A stretch of DNA of 20,546 bases from a virus, in the IMG/VR virus record IMGVR_UViG_3300044839_000035, positions 1-20,546 of that record, one strand, 5' to 3'. Below are positions 13,578 to 20,502 of the stretch, in pieces. Made by a program: the position numbers and the translations under genes. Within the stretch, counting starts at the first letter, position 1; each line of letters opens with the position of its first letter. The notes beneath the pieces were generated by a model. It had not been told where the DNA came from. It was given only the letters and a program-made list of their open reading frames with translations, and did not search any database.

Positions 13578-14404
13578 GCAAGGTCACCGACGGGCGCTGG
13601 CGCCCGAATACGCCGTTCTCGTCGAGTGACGGGCTGCAGGTCGTGATGCGCCGAGCGGTCGGTCTGACACCGAAGGGCGTGCTGCTGGTGCCGTTGCGTT
13701 TCCAGGTACCGCCGCTTGATCAGTTTCGTCGGGCGTACCGGTTCAACTGGTCGACGTTCGACACCGTGGCGGGCGGGCAGCACTCTCGGCCGATGGGCGC
13801 CCAACTGCTGGAGTTGCAGATCGACACGATGCTGCTGGACCGCATTGAGCAGGACCGCTCGTCGGGCGTGGTGATCTGGGACGACGCCCCGAACCCGGAG
13901 CTGGTGCTGCGCGAGCTGCGCTACATCAGCGGCACCGACGACGCTCGTCGTGGCAAGGCCGCTCCGTTCCGGCTCGTGATCAGCCAGCCGGCGGTGTGGC
14001 ACGACCCGCTGGTCAACATCGTTGCGACGCTCAACAACGTCGAGCCTGCTCAGCACGCGGGGGAGATCGCGACCGAATACCTGTCCGTCACGTTCCTCGA
14101 GTACGCCGAGCTGGCGGCCGGGTCTCAGCGCCGCGCGCCGCACGAGGCGACGTCGAAGTTGTACAAGGTCAAGCTCGGAACCGACGACCTGTACGAGCTT
14201 GCGAAGCGGTTCCTGCACCGCGCGTCGGCTTGGCGGCGGATCGCGGCCGCGAATGGCATCGTCGGTGTCTCTCCGGGGTCTGAGGCGCAGCTTGCGGCGT
14301 GGATGAAGCGCCACCACAAGACGACGCTGATCATTCCGCTGGTCGAGTTCAAGGGTCGCAAGGGCCGCCACGAGACCGGGTCGCTGGGGAGCATCCCGAC
14401 GTGA
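13574..14404 (+). CDS. Baseplate LysM protein, XkdP-like
   Basis: A 276-aa protein starting at GTG 13574 (GTGA overlap with the tape measure stop). Residues 1-190 form a beta-rich body with 'PLRFQVPPLDQFRRAYRFNW' and 'VVIWDDAPNPELVLRELRY', resembling the N-terminal part of baseplate proteins that follow the tape measure gene. Residues about 197-255 look like a LysM domain with an insertion: 'YKVKLGTDDLYELAKRFLHRAS', 'WRRIAAANGI' and final 'TLIIP'. In PBSX-type phages the XkdP LysM protein occupies the same position and is thought to be part of the central baseplate or hub. Whether this LysM binds peptidoglycan or only protein partners is unknown. Confidence 0.82.
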   Translation: MSKVTDGRWRPNTPFSSSDGLQVVMRRAVGLTPKGVLLVPLRFQVPPLDQFRRAYRFNWSTFDTVAGGQHSRPMGAQLLELQIDTMLLDRIEQDRSSGVVIWDDAPNPELVLRELRYISGTDDARRGKAAPFRLVISQPAVWHDPLVNIVATLNNVEPAQHAGEIATEYLSVTFLEYAELAAGSQRRAPHEATSKLYKVKLGTDDLYELAKRFLHRASAWRRIAAANGIVGVSPGSEAQLAAWMKRHHKTTLIIPLVEFKGRKGRHETGSLGSIPT

Positions 14405-15624
14405 CCGGGCCGATCGCGAGCATCAGCCCGCCGAAGGGGTCGCGGCGCCGTGCCGGCCAGGTCGCGTCGGTGCAGCCGACGACTGCCGGGGACTTCGGGC
14501 GTGAGCACTTCCGGTTCTCGCTGATGCGCGAGGTGCGGCAGCTCACGACGCTGAACCTCGACCCGTTCGTGGAGGGCACGACGTGGGACCGTGAGGGTGG
14601 CATCAAGACAGGGACGCTGAACTTTCGGCGGCCGCTGACGGGGATGCAGGCCGGCACGATTGCGGAGGGCGACCGCGTGGTCTGCGAGGTCGATCTGCAC
14701 GGGCTCGGGCAGTGGCAGCGGTTGTGGGAGATGTCGGTAGACACGCCGAGCCACCAGATCGTCAGCGGCGCGATGTCGCTCCAGCTCAAGTCCGGGCTCA
14801 AGACGTCGCAGCAGTCCAAGGCGGCGTTCAAGTTCCGGAATCTGACGGCCCGCCAGATCACGTTGGCGGTCGCCCGGCGGTTCCGCATCAAGGTCGGGGT
14901 GCTGCCCACTACCAAGTTCAAGATCGACAAGCTGGTGCGCAAGTCGGCGTCGCCGTACGACGTCATCGTGGACGCGTGGGCGGACGAGAAGAAGCACTCG
15001 GGCCGGCGGTTCGACATCGATTTGTCGCGCGGGCTGATCGATGTCGTGGAGCAGCGCGACCCGGCGTACATGCTGATGATCGGCCGGGCGATCATCGAGG
15101 CGACCGTCACACAGCCGATCGCGAACATGGCCAGCGCCGTCGAGGTCACGTCGACGCGGAAGGTCAAGGGCCGCAAGAAGAAGCTGATCGTCACCGTCGT
15201 CGATCACCGGCGCGTGAAGCGGTACGGCTACATCGTCAAGCAGGTCAACAAGGCCAACCTCAACTCGGTCGCTGCGTGCCGAACCTATGGGCTGCGGTGG
15301 CTGGCCGACCACGCGAAGTTGACGTCGGACGTCACGTTCTCGCATCCGGGGATCCCGTTCCTCGAGAAGGGCGCGGCGATCAACCTGTACCTGGCTGCGG
15401 CGGCGATCAACCAGCGCGCGTTCATCAAGTCGACCAAGCATTCGCTGAGCCCGGGCAGCTACACGATGGACGTCACGGTCGGTTTTAGCGACCCGTGGGT
15501 GGACATCCGCAAGGAGCGCGCGAAGGCCAAGCGCGACGCCGCGGCCAAGAAGCGCAAGCGTGCGACCGTGAAGAAGACGACGGTCAAGCCCGCGACCTAC
15601 GCGAAGGCAGCGCGCCGGCGATGA
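14401..15624 (+). CDS. Baseplate hub protein, XkdQ/gpD-like, with basic tail
   Basis: A 407-aa protein starting at GTG 14401 (GTGA overlap with the upstream TGA). It should form the hub under the tube that holds the spike. Evidence is its position after the LysM protein, its length, and segments typical of the gpD/XkdQ fold: 'NLDPFVEGTTWDREGGIKTGTL' near the N-terminus; 'LTARQITLAVARRFRIKVGVLP' (about residues 148-169); 'SPYDVIVDAWADE'; and the long domain with 'VVDHRRVKRYGYIVKQVNKAN'. The last ~37 residues (from about 371) are extremely Lys/Arg-rich and probably disordered, which is not usual for a hub. The start is chosen by the overlap; the same frame extends upstream only as a shadow. Confidence 0.83.
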   Translation: MTGPIASISPPKGSRRRAGQVASVQPTTAGDFGREHFRFSLMREVRQLTTLNLDPFVEGTTWDREGGIKTGTLNFRRPLTGMQAGTIAEGDRVVCEVDLHGLGQWQRLWEMSVDTPSHQIVSGAMSLQLKSGLKTSQQSKAAFKFRNLTARQITLAVARRFRIKVGVLPTTKFKIDKLVRKSASPYDVIVDAWADEKKHSGRRFDIDLSRGLIDVVEQRDPAYMLMIGRAIIEATVTQPIANMASAVEVTSTRKVKGRKKKLIVTVVDHRRVKRYGYIVKQVNKANLNSVAACRTYGLRWLADHAKLTSDVTFSHPGIPFLEKGAAINLYLAAAAINQRAFIKSTKHSLSPGSYTMDVTVGFSDPWVDIRKERAKAKRDAAAKKRKRATVKKTTVKPATYAKAARRR

Positions 15625-16475
15625 TTCTCGGTGGCTCCAAGGCTGGCGGCACCGCGGTCGAGCTTGTCGCTGACCGTGTGCGCGTGAACCCGGGTGTGCT
15701 GCCCGCACCGGCGCATCTGTCGCACGTCGCCGCCTACCTCGACGGCCTCGGCGCCGGTGCGGGTGCGGCGCTGCTGCGCGCGGTGATCTACGACGGGGCG
15801 GACAAGCTCGTGGCACGCAGCGCCGAGGGGGCGATCGCCGACGGGCAGGCCGCGAGCTGGGTGCAGTTTCGCTTCGACACCAACGGCGGGCTACTGCTGC
15901 CGGCCGATACGTACAGCATTGGGCTGCACATCGGTGGGGTGACGAACAACGCGCGGACCTGGACCGATGTTGCGCCGGGTCCGACGAGCCGCCAGGCGAC
16001 CGACACCTATGCGGACGGGGCTGCGTCGCCGTTGCCGGCGGCGAGTAACCAGAGCAAGACGCTGCCGGTGTGTGCTGCGCTGTTCGAGCCGTGGGTGACG
16101 CCGCTTGTGCAGGACGTAGAGCTTGCGAGGCTGCCGTGGGTGCTGGCCCAGCGCGTGCTCGGCGCGACGGGTCCTGCGACTCGCACACCGCGCGCAGCGA
16201 CGTGTGGGTGGCATGGGGCCAAGACCGATCCGGAGGTCGGCGCGTTCTGCATCGTGAGGTCGGACGGGCCGTTCGCAGACCTAGTGGGGGAGCGTGTCCG
16301 GGTCACCTACCGAGTAGGCACGAACGAACGAACGGTCGCGCTGTACTGCCACGACGAGCAGTCATTCCCGCCGGAGGCTGCGATGGAGGACTTGTCGCTG
16401 ACCAAGCGCGCGTTCTTGGCGTTGGCGCCGCTGTCGCGCGACTGGCTGCCGGTGTCGCTGCAGGTGCTCGCATGA
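15621..16475 (+). CDS. Baseplate protein with beta-sandwich and double-psi barrel-like domains
   Basis: A 284-aa protein starting at ATG 15621 within an ATGA overlap. Residues about 5-110 are a beta-rich domain ('LSHVAAYLDGLGAGAGAALLRAVIY' then 'WVQFRFDTNGGLLLPADTYSIGLHIGG'), resembling jelly-roll, carbohydrate-binding-like modules in tail proteins. Residues about 190-284 resemble a double-psi beta-barrel: 'VRVTYRVGTNERTVALYCHDEQSFPP' followed by 'MEDLSLTKRAFLALAPLS' and final 'LPVSLQVL'. RlpA-like barrels show the same order of strand, Asp-containing loop, 'DLS..AF..L' helix and last strand. It is an extra gene relative to the PBSX order, between hub and spike. It could act on, or merely bind, cell-wall sugars; catalytic residues cannot be assigned. 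Confidence 0.65.
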   Translation: MILGGSKAGGTAVELVADRVRVNPGVLPAPAHLSHVAAYLDGLGAGAGAALLRAVIYDGADKLVARSAEGAIADGQAASWVQFRFDTNGGLLLPADTYSIGLHIGGVTNNARTWTDVAPGPTSRQATDTYADGAASPLPAASNQSKTLPVCAALFEPWVTPLVQDVELARLPWVLAQRVLGATGPATRTPRAATCGWHGAKTDPEVGAFCIVRSDGPFADLVGERVRVTYRVGTNERTVALYCHDEQSFPPEAAMEDLSLTKRAFLALAPLSRDWLPVSLQVLA

Positions 16476-17692
16476 GTGCCGCGAAGGCGCTGGCACGCGC
16501 GATCCGGGCCGGGGCGGCTCGAGACGCCGAGCGACGCGGCCCAGGCCGCTACACGGCCACCGTGTCGCGCTGGGTCGATGAGAACGCGTTCGACCTAGAC
16601 CTGCACGGCGTCGATCTACAGCTCAACCAAGACGATGTGACGCTCTCGCAATACCTACGCGCCTACAGCGCCAACTCGGGTATCGCGGTCGGGGACGTGC
16701 TGGTGCTGCTAGAGATCGAAGACGGCGAGTTTTCTGCGGTCGCGATCGAGTCCGACACGTCAATCCCGCCGCCCGAGGATGTCGCCACCCAGGCCGAACT
16801 CGACGCGCATGCGGCGATGAAGACCGGGACTCACGGCATCCCAGCTATGACGTCGGGCCACGGCCTGCTGTGGACCGGATCGGCGTGGGTCGACGCCGAT
16901 CTCGCGACGCAGGCCGAGCTCGATGCACACACCGCTCTGACAACCGGGGCGCACGGCGGGATCGTGGCGTCGAGCGACTCGCGGCTGAGCGATACGCGCA
17001 CGCCGACCGATAACTCGGTGACGTCGGTGAAGATCATGGATGGCACGATCGTCGACGTCGACATCAGCGCTACTGCGGCCGTGGCAGAGAGCAAGCTCAA
17101 CCTTGCCACAGACGCCGCCGCGGCCACCGGCAGCCGGCGCACGTTGGGCACCGGCGCGACTCAAGCGGCTGCCGGCAACGACGCCCGCCTGTCGGACACG
17201 CGGACACCAACGGACGGCACGGTCACGGTCGCGAAGACCGGGACCGGCGACAACGGATTGGCGCGCGGCAGCTTCGCCGCATATCTCGGATCGAACACCG
17301 CTTTCGCCACAGGCGCAGTCGTGACGTTCGACACCGAGGAATGGGACGTATCCGGCTGGCACGACCCGGCAACGAACAAGGGTCGGTTCACGCCGCTGGT
17401 CGCGGGCTACTACCGGCTGGCGGCCGTGCTGTTCCCGACGATCGTCATCACGACCGACAAGTACGTGCGCGCCGACCTCTACAAGAACGGCGGGCTGTAC
17501 CGGCTCGGCAGCGCCGAGTTTCAGGCCGGGACCGGCGCTGGTCTCGGAGCTCGCGGCAACTGGCTTGCCGTCGCGAACGGGTCGACCGACTACTTCGAGG
17601 TCAAGATCGCGCACGACAACGGTGGGAGCCTGACCTTGGACGGCCATTCCTACTCGACCGTCTTCCAGGGCGAACTGATTGGGAGGGCATAG
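16472..17692 (+). CDS. Baseplate spike fused to C1q-like receptor-binding domain
   Basis: A 406-aa protein starting at ATG 16472 (ATGA overlap). Residues 1-100 match the XkdR/DUF2577-type baseplate spike or OB-like protein in length and pattern ('YTATVSRWVDEN.FDLDLHGVDLQLNQDDVTLS...VGDVLVLLEIEDGEFSAVAI'). A Thr/Asp/Ala-rich shaft follows with two copies of 'ATQAELDAH' (residues about 105 and 145, 40 residues apart) and two copies of 'RLSDTRTPTD' (171-180 and 239-248). Residues about 265-406 form a C1q/TNF-like knob: 'VVTFDTEEWDVSGWHD', 'GRFTPLVAGYYRLAAV', 'ADLYKNGGLYRLG' and the last strand 'YSTVFQGELIG'. This domain type commonly ends phage receptor-binding proteins as a trimer. The protein thus joins a baseplate anchor, a shaft and a host-binding tip. 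Confidence 0.78.
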   Translation: MSAAKALARAIRAGAARDAERRGPGRYTATVSRWVDENAFDLDLHGVDLQLNQDDVTLSQYLRAYSANSGIAVGDVLVLLEIEDGEFSAVAIESDTSIPPPEDVATQAELDAHAAMKTGTHGIPAMTSGHGLLWTGSAWVDADLATQAELDAHTALTTGAHGGIVASSDSRLSDTRTPTDNSVTSVKIMDGTIVDVDISATAAVAESKLNLATDAAAATGSRRTLGTGATQAAAGNDARLSDTRTPTDGTVTVAKTGTGDNGLARGSFAAYLGSNTAFATGAVVTFDTEEWDVSGWHDPATNKGRFTPLVAGYYRLAAVLFPTIVITTDKYVRADLYKNGGLYRLGSAEFQAGTGAGLGARGNWLAVANGSTDYFEVKIAHDNGGSLTLDGHSYSTVFQGELIGRA

Positions 17693-17695
17693 CTG

Positions 17696-18229
17696 ATGGC
17701 GACCGACGAGGGTTTCGACCCGCTTCCCGCACTCACCGAGGCATTGGATCCTCGCGACGAGCTGCGCATAGAGGACGCGTTCGCAGATCCAGCAACGCTC
17801 GCAGTGCCCGACCAGACGCCCGAGCCGCTCGGGCGAGCACCCGCATACGATTTCGTCAACCACCGGCTGTTGCCGGGCGGGGCAGGTGGCCCGCTGATGA
17901 TCCGCGGCGCTGCCACGCTCGGGCAGTGGGTCGACAAGTGCCTGCGCACTCGTCGCGGCGAGAACCCTGCCGTCGACCCCGACTTCGGATCGGATCTGCT
18001 CCCCGAGGATCTGCTCGGTGAAGGGCGCCCGTTCGACCCGTCGGCCGTCGCTGAGTACATCGCCGCGGCCGAGCGTGCATTGCGCGTCCATCCGCGCATC
18101 TCCGACGTCGACGACATGCGCATCACCAGCGACCCCGACGACGACGCCGTGATGCTGTCGTTCACCGTGATCGTGGACGACGACGAGATCCCCGAGCTGA
18201 CCTTCAACCGCCTGCCCATCGGAGGCTAG
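17696..18229 (+). CDS. Baseplate wedge protein, gp25/XkdS-like (DUF2634)
   Basis: A 177-aa protein starting at ATG 17696, with GGGAGGGC at 17681-17688. The N-terminal 45 residues are acidic and Pro-rich. The core (about 65-170) follows the gp25-like pattern: 'LGQWVDKCLRTRRGENPAVDPDFGSDLL' (the 'r.t..Gr...p.fGs.l' motif), 'IAAAERALRVHPRISDVDDMRI' and a closing strand 'AVMLSFTVIVDDDE'. Proteins of this family link wedge and hub and start sheath assembly. Its position between the spike gene and the gpJ-like gene is the normal one. Its stop TAG directly abuts the next ATG. Confidence 0.87.
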   Translation: MATDEGFDPLPALTEALDPRDELRIEDAFADPATLAVPDQTPEPLGRAPAYDFVNHRLLPGGAGGPLMIRGAATLGQWVDKCLRTRRGENPAVDPDFGSDLLPEDLLGEGRPFDPSAVAEYIAAAERALRVHPRISDVDDMRITSDPDDDAVMLSFTVIVDDDEIPELTFNRLPIGG

Positions 18230-19384
18230 ATGCCCGACCTGACCGACCAACTGCACGTCACGGCCGAGACCCCGGAGTCGATCAAGGCACGGCTGCTGGC
18301 CGACACCAACGCCGGTATCGACCCCAACGACCCGGCCTATGCCGACACAGTGCCGGGGTCGATCTGGGACGACTTCAACGGGGCCCTGACGTTGGAGGTC
18401 GACCGGGTGTATGACCGGTTCAACGAGGTTGTCGCCGCCGCGATCCCGGCGTCGACGAGCGGCATCTTCGCGGACGCGTGGGCACTCTCGCTCGGGCTTG
18501 AGCGCAAGGCGGCGACGCCGGCCGCCGGTGTTGTGACGTTCACCGGTCCGAACGGCACGGCAATCGCGCCGGGCACCCAGGTCGCGACCGTCACGACCGC
18601 GCTCGACACCGACCCGGCTACCTACGCGGTAGATGTCGGCGGCACGATCAGCGGGACAAGCATTGACCTCGCCGTGACCGCCGTGGATCAGGGCTCGCCG
18701 GGCAACGTGCCCGCCAACACCGTGACCGTGCTCGACACCCCGATCACCGGAGTGACGGTCACGAACGCCGACGCGATGACGGGGGGTTCCGACGTCGAGA
18801 CCGACGAGGCGCTGGTCGTGCGTCTCGTGCGCAAGCTCTCCGGCGCCGGCGGCGCGGGCAACCTGGACGACTACATCAACTGGGGGCTCAACTGGCCCGG
18901 CGTCGGGTTCGTCACGGCCCAGCCGAACACGCCCTCGCTCGGCCACGTCACCGTCGTCATCACCGACGTGAACAACGACCCGGCACCAACGTCGATGGTC
19001 AACGCGCTCCAAGCATTTCTCGACCCGTCAGCGAGTCCGGCCCAGGGCGAGGGAGAAGCGCCAGTCGGCGCCACGGTGCACGTGAGCACGCCGACGTCGT
19101 TCGCGGTCGCCGTAGTGTCAGACGTGACCTTGGACCCTGGCTACACGTTCGACGGCGACAGCGGGTCGATCGCCGTCAGAGCAGCGATCGAGGAATCGGT
19201 GGGCCGCTACATCAATCGCCTGCCAGCCGGAGGCGACGTCATCCACAACAAGGCTTTGGCCGCGATCATCGATGTCGTCGGCGTCGCAGACGTGGTGACG
19301 TTGACGCTGAACGGGTCGGGCACGAACGTGGCGGTGTCGGGGACCCAGGTGGCGGCCATGACAACTCCGATCACGCTGTCATGA
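18230..19384 (+). CDS. Baseplate wedge protein, gpJ/gp47/XkdT-like
   Basis: A 384-aa protein starting at ATG 18230, immediately after the upstream stop. It has the family layout: an N-terminal helical part ('DLTDQ...IKARLLADTNAGIDPNDPAYAD...GSIWDDFNGALTLEVDRVYDRFNEV'), then a central domain with 'GVVTFTGPNGTAIAPGTQVA' (about residues 100-120), 'VDQGSPGNVPANTVTVL' and 'GGSDVETDEALVVRLVRKL' (about 185-204). The C-terminal part carries 'GHVTVVITDVNNDPAP' and 'LPAGGDVIHNKALAAIIDVVGVADV'. All are standard for J-type baseplate proteins, which form the triangular wedge units that trigger sheath contraction. ATGA at 19381-19384 overlaps the next gene. Confidence 0.93.
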   Translation: MPDLTDQLHVTAETPESIKARLLADTNAGIDPNDPAYADTVPGSIWDDFNGALTLEVDRVYDRFNEVVAAAIPASTSGIFADAWALSLGLERKAATPAAGVVTFTGPNGTAIAPGTQVATVTTALDTDPATYAVDVGGTISGTSIDLAVTAVDQGSPGNVPANTVTVLDTPITGVTVTNADAMTGGSDVETDEALVVRLVRKLSGAGGAGNLDDYINWGLNWPGVGFVTAQPNTPSLGHVTVVITDVNNDPAPTSMVNALQAFLDPSASPAQGEGEAPVGATVHVSTPTSFAVAVVSDVTLDPGYTFDGDSGSIAVRAAIEESVGRYINRLPAGGDVIHNKALAAIIDVVGVADVVTLTLNGSGTNVAVSGTQVAAMTTPITLS

Positions 19385-19911
19385 GTCTCTCCGCGACCGC
19401 AGAGCGGATGCTGGAGACGGTGCCTGCGTACTACGACGGCGAACCGCTGATGGAGCGACTGTTCCAGGCCGGCGCGAACGAGATCGACCGCATGGACGCA
19501 CTTGTGGATCAGGTGACCGCCGAGCTGCAACCGGGCCAGGCGACCGATGCGCTGGGGCTGCTGGGGGCGTGGGAGGCAACGGAGGGGTTGCCGGTCATGC
19601 CAGTGGGCGCGACCGAGACTCAGCGCCAAGCCAAGATTAACGCCGCGTTGCAGAAGCTCGACTCCGGATCGGGTCGGGCGGCGCTGGCCACGATTCAGGC
19701 CGCGATGGGCGCCGGAGCGTTCACGGTTGATCGCGACACGCCTGTCGTGCTCGAGGACACGTTGAACATCCCGTATCTAGCGGGCACCTACAACGCGGCC
19801 GTCATCCAGGCGATCGCGCTGAAGATCTGGCCAGCACACCGCGCGCTGTTCATCAGGTATGGGGATGGGTTCATTCTTGAACTCAGCCGTCTGGACGCGG
19901 ATTCGCTCTAG
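19381..19911 (+). CDS. Baseplate/tail protein, gpI/XkdU-like (DUF2313)
   Basis: A 176-aa protein starting at ATG 19381 in an ATGA overlap. The opening 'ATAERMLETVPAYYDGEPLMERLFQAGANEIDRMD' and the following 'ALGLLGAWEATEGLPVMPVGATETQRQAKINAAL' region match the DUF2313/gpI layout, in which a helical N-terminus connects the J-type wedge to the tail fibre. The C-terminus ends in a short beta/alpha unit ('WPAHRALFIRYGDGF'). Its TAG (19909-19911) shares the palindrome CTAG with the stop codon of the minus-strand HNH gene. Confidence 0.83.
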   Translation: MSLSATAERMLETVPAYYDGEPLMERLFQAGANEIDRMDALVDQVTAELQPGQATDALGLLGAWEATEGLPVMPVGATETQRQAKINAALQKLDSGSGRAALATIQAAMGAGAFTVDRDTPVVLEDTLNIPYLAGTYNAAVIQAIALKIWPAHRALFIRYGDGFILELSRLDADSL

Positions 19912-20438
19912 GGCGTCCGCTGCGCGGTGTTACCGGGACTCGTGTATCCGGGTCGTGGGGGCAGTAGCCGTGGATCCCGAGGGCCCGTGTTGCAGTTGTG
20001 GCATAGCACGCGGAATCCTTCTGGGTAGCCGTGCTTGGCAAGCCACGAATAGATGCGGTTCGCGCCGACCTCCCGACGGTGCGCTGACCCGCCTCCATCG
20101 ATGTGGTCGAGCGCGAGGAACTCGGGATAGGCGGTGCGGCAGCATGCGCATGATGGGGGCGTCGTGTCGGAGTAGTGAGCCAGAGCGGCTGCGCGCTGCT
20201 CGCGGTATCTCCTCCGACTGTAGGCGTTGCGGGCGGCGACGTTGATGGGCTTGGCATTTCGCCGCGCAACGCTGGCCCGGTAGCGCTTCGGGTTGCGCTC
20301 ACGCCACTCCGCAATTGCTGCGTTCGCGCAGTCCTTGCAGTCGTAGGCCAGACCGTCCGGTGCGTTGCCCGAGCGATAGAAAGCCTCCGCCGATTTGGTC
20401 TCTCGGCAGGTTGAGCAGGTCTTGTGCGCCGCAGTCAT
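19908..20438 (-). CDS. HNH endonuclease on the minus strand
   Basis: A 176-aa protein if started at ATG 20438; the frame is open to an ATG at 20504 that would add 22 residues of poor quality. The N-terminus has zinc-fold Cys residues C8, C11, C34 and C37 ('TCSTCRETKSAEAFY', 'DCKDCANAA'). A basic middle (about 42-85) precedes the HNH nuclease: C97/C100, D111-H112 ('LALDHIDGGG'), the 'IYSWLAKHGYPEGFRVLCHNCN' segment with C146, C149 and N150. It has the same architecture as the HNH gene at 4073-4708 but little obvious identity outside motifs. It runs against the structural genes and probably has its own promoter. No ribosome binding site precedes ATG 20438, so a leaderless or weakly translated message is possible. 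A homing function is inferred. Confidence 0.88.
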   Translation of the reverse strand: MTAAHKTCSTCRETKSAEAFYRSGNAPDGLAYDCKDCANAAIAEWRERNPKRYRASVARRNAKPINVAARNAYSRRRYREQRAAALAHYSDTTPPSCACCRTAYPEFLALDHIDGGGSAHRREVGANRIYSWLAKHGYPEGFRVLCHNCNTGPRDPRLLPPRPGYTSPGNTAQRTP

Positions 20439-20502
20439 TGTTACTAATGGTATCGCAACACATGGACAGGAACGCGCGTCGCTCTGCGACCATTGGTCGC
20501 GC
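20439..20502. promoter_or_regulatory. Divergent intergenic spacer, locally AT-enriched
   Basis: This 64-base spacer separates the start of the minus-strand HNH gene from the start of the plus-strand gene at 20503. Bases 20436-20466 are clearly richer in A/T than the rest of the window (TTGTTACTAATGGTAT). On the minus strand a TACCAT box lies 8 bases before ATG 20438 and would place transcription start almost at the ATG. No convincing -35 was seen, so promoter activity on either strand is only a possibility. Confidence 0.3.
20486..20500 (+). promoter_or_regulatory. Perfect inverted repeat GCGACC-ATT-GGTCGC before ATG 20503
   Basis: A 6-bp perfect inverted repeat with a 3-base centre lies two bases upstream of the predicted start at 20503, where a ribosome binding site would normally be. 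It could act as a protein operator or as an RNA hairpin that affects initiation. No T tract follows, so it does not look like a terminator. Confidence 0.45.

Noticed and set aside
16760-19012. Minus-strand open frame of 750 codons across the spike, gp25-like and gpJ-like genes
   Set aside because: It lies antisense to three well-supported genes, is Arg/Val/Gly/His-rich with no domain pattern, and such long antisense frames are normal in GC-rich coding DNA.
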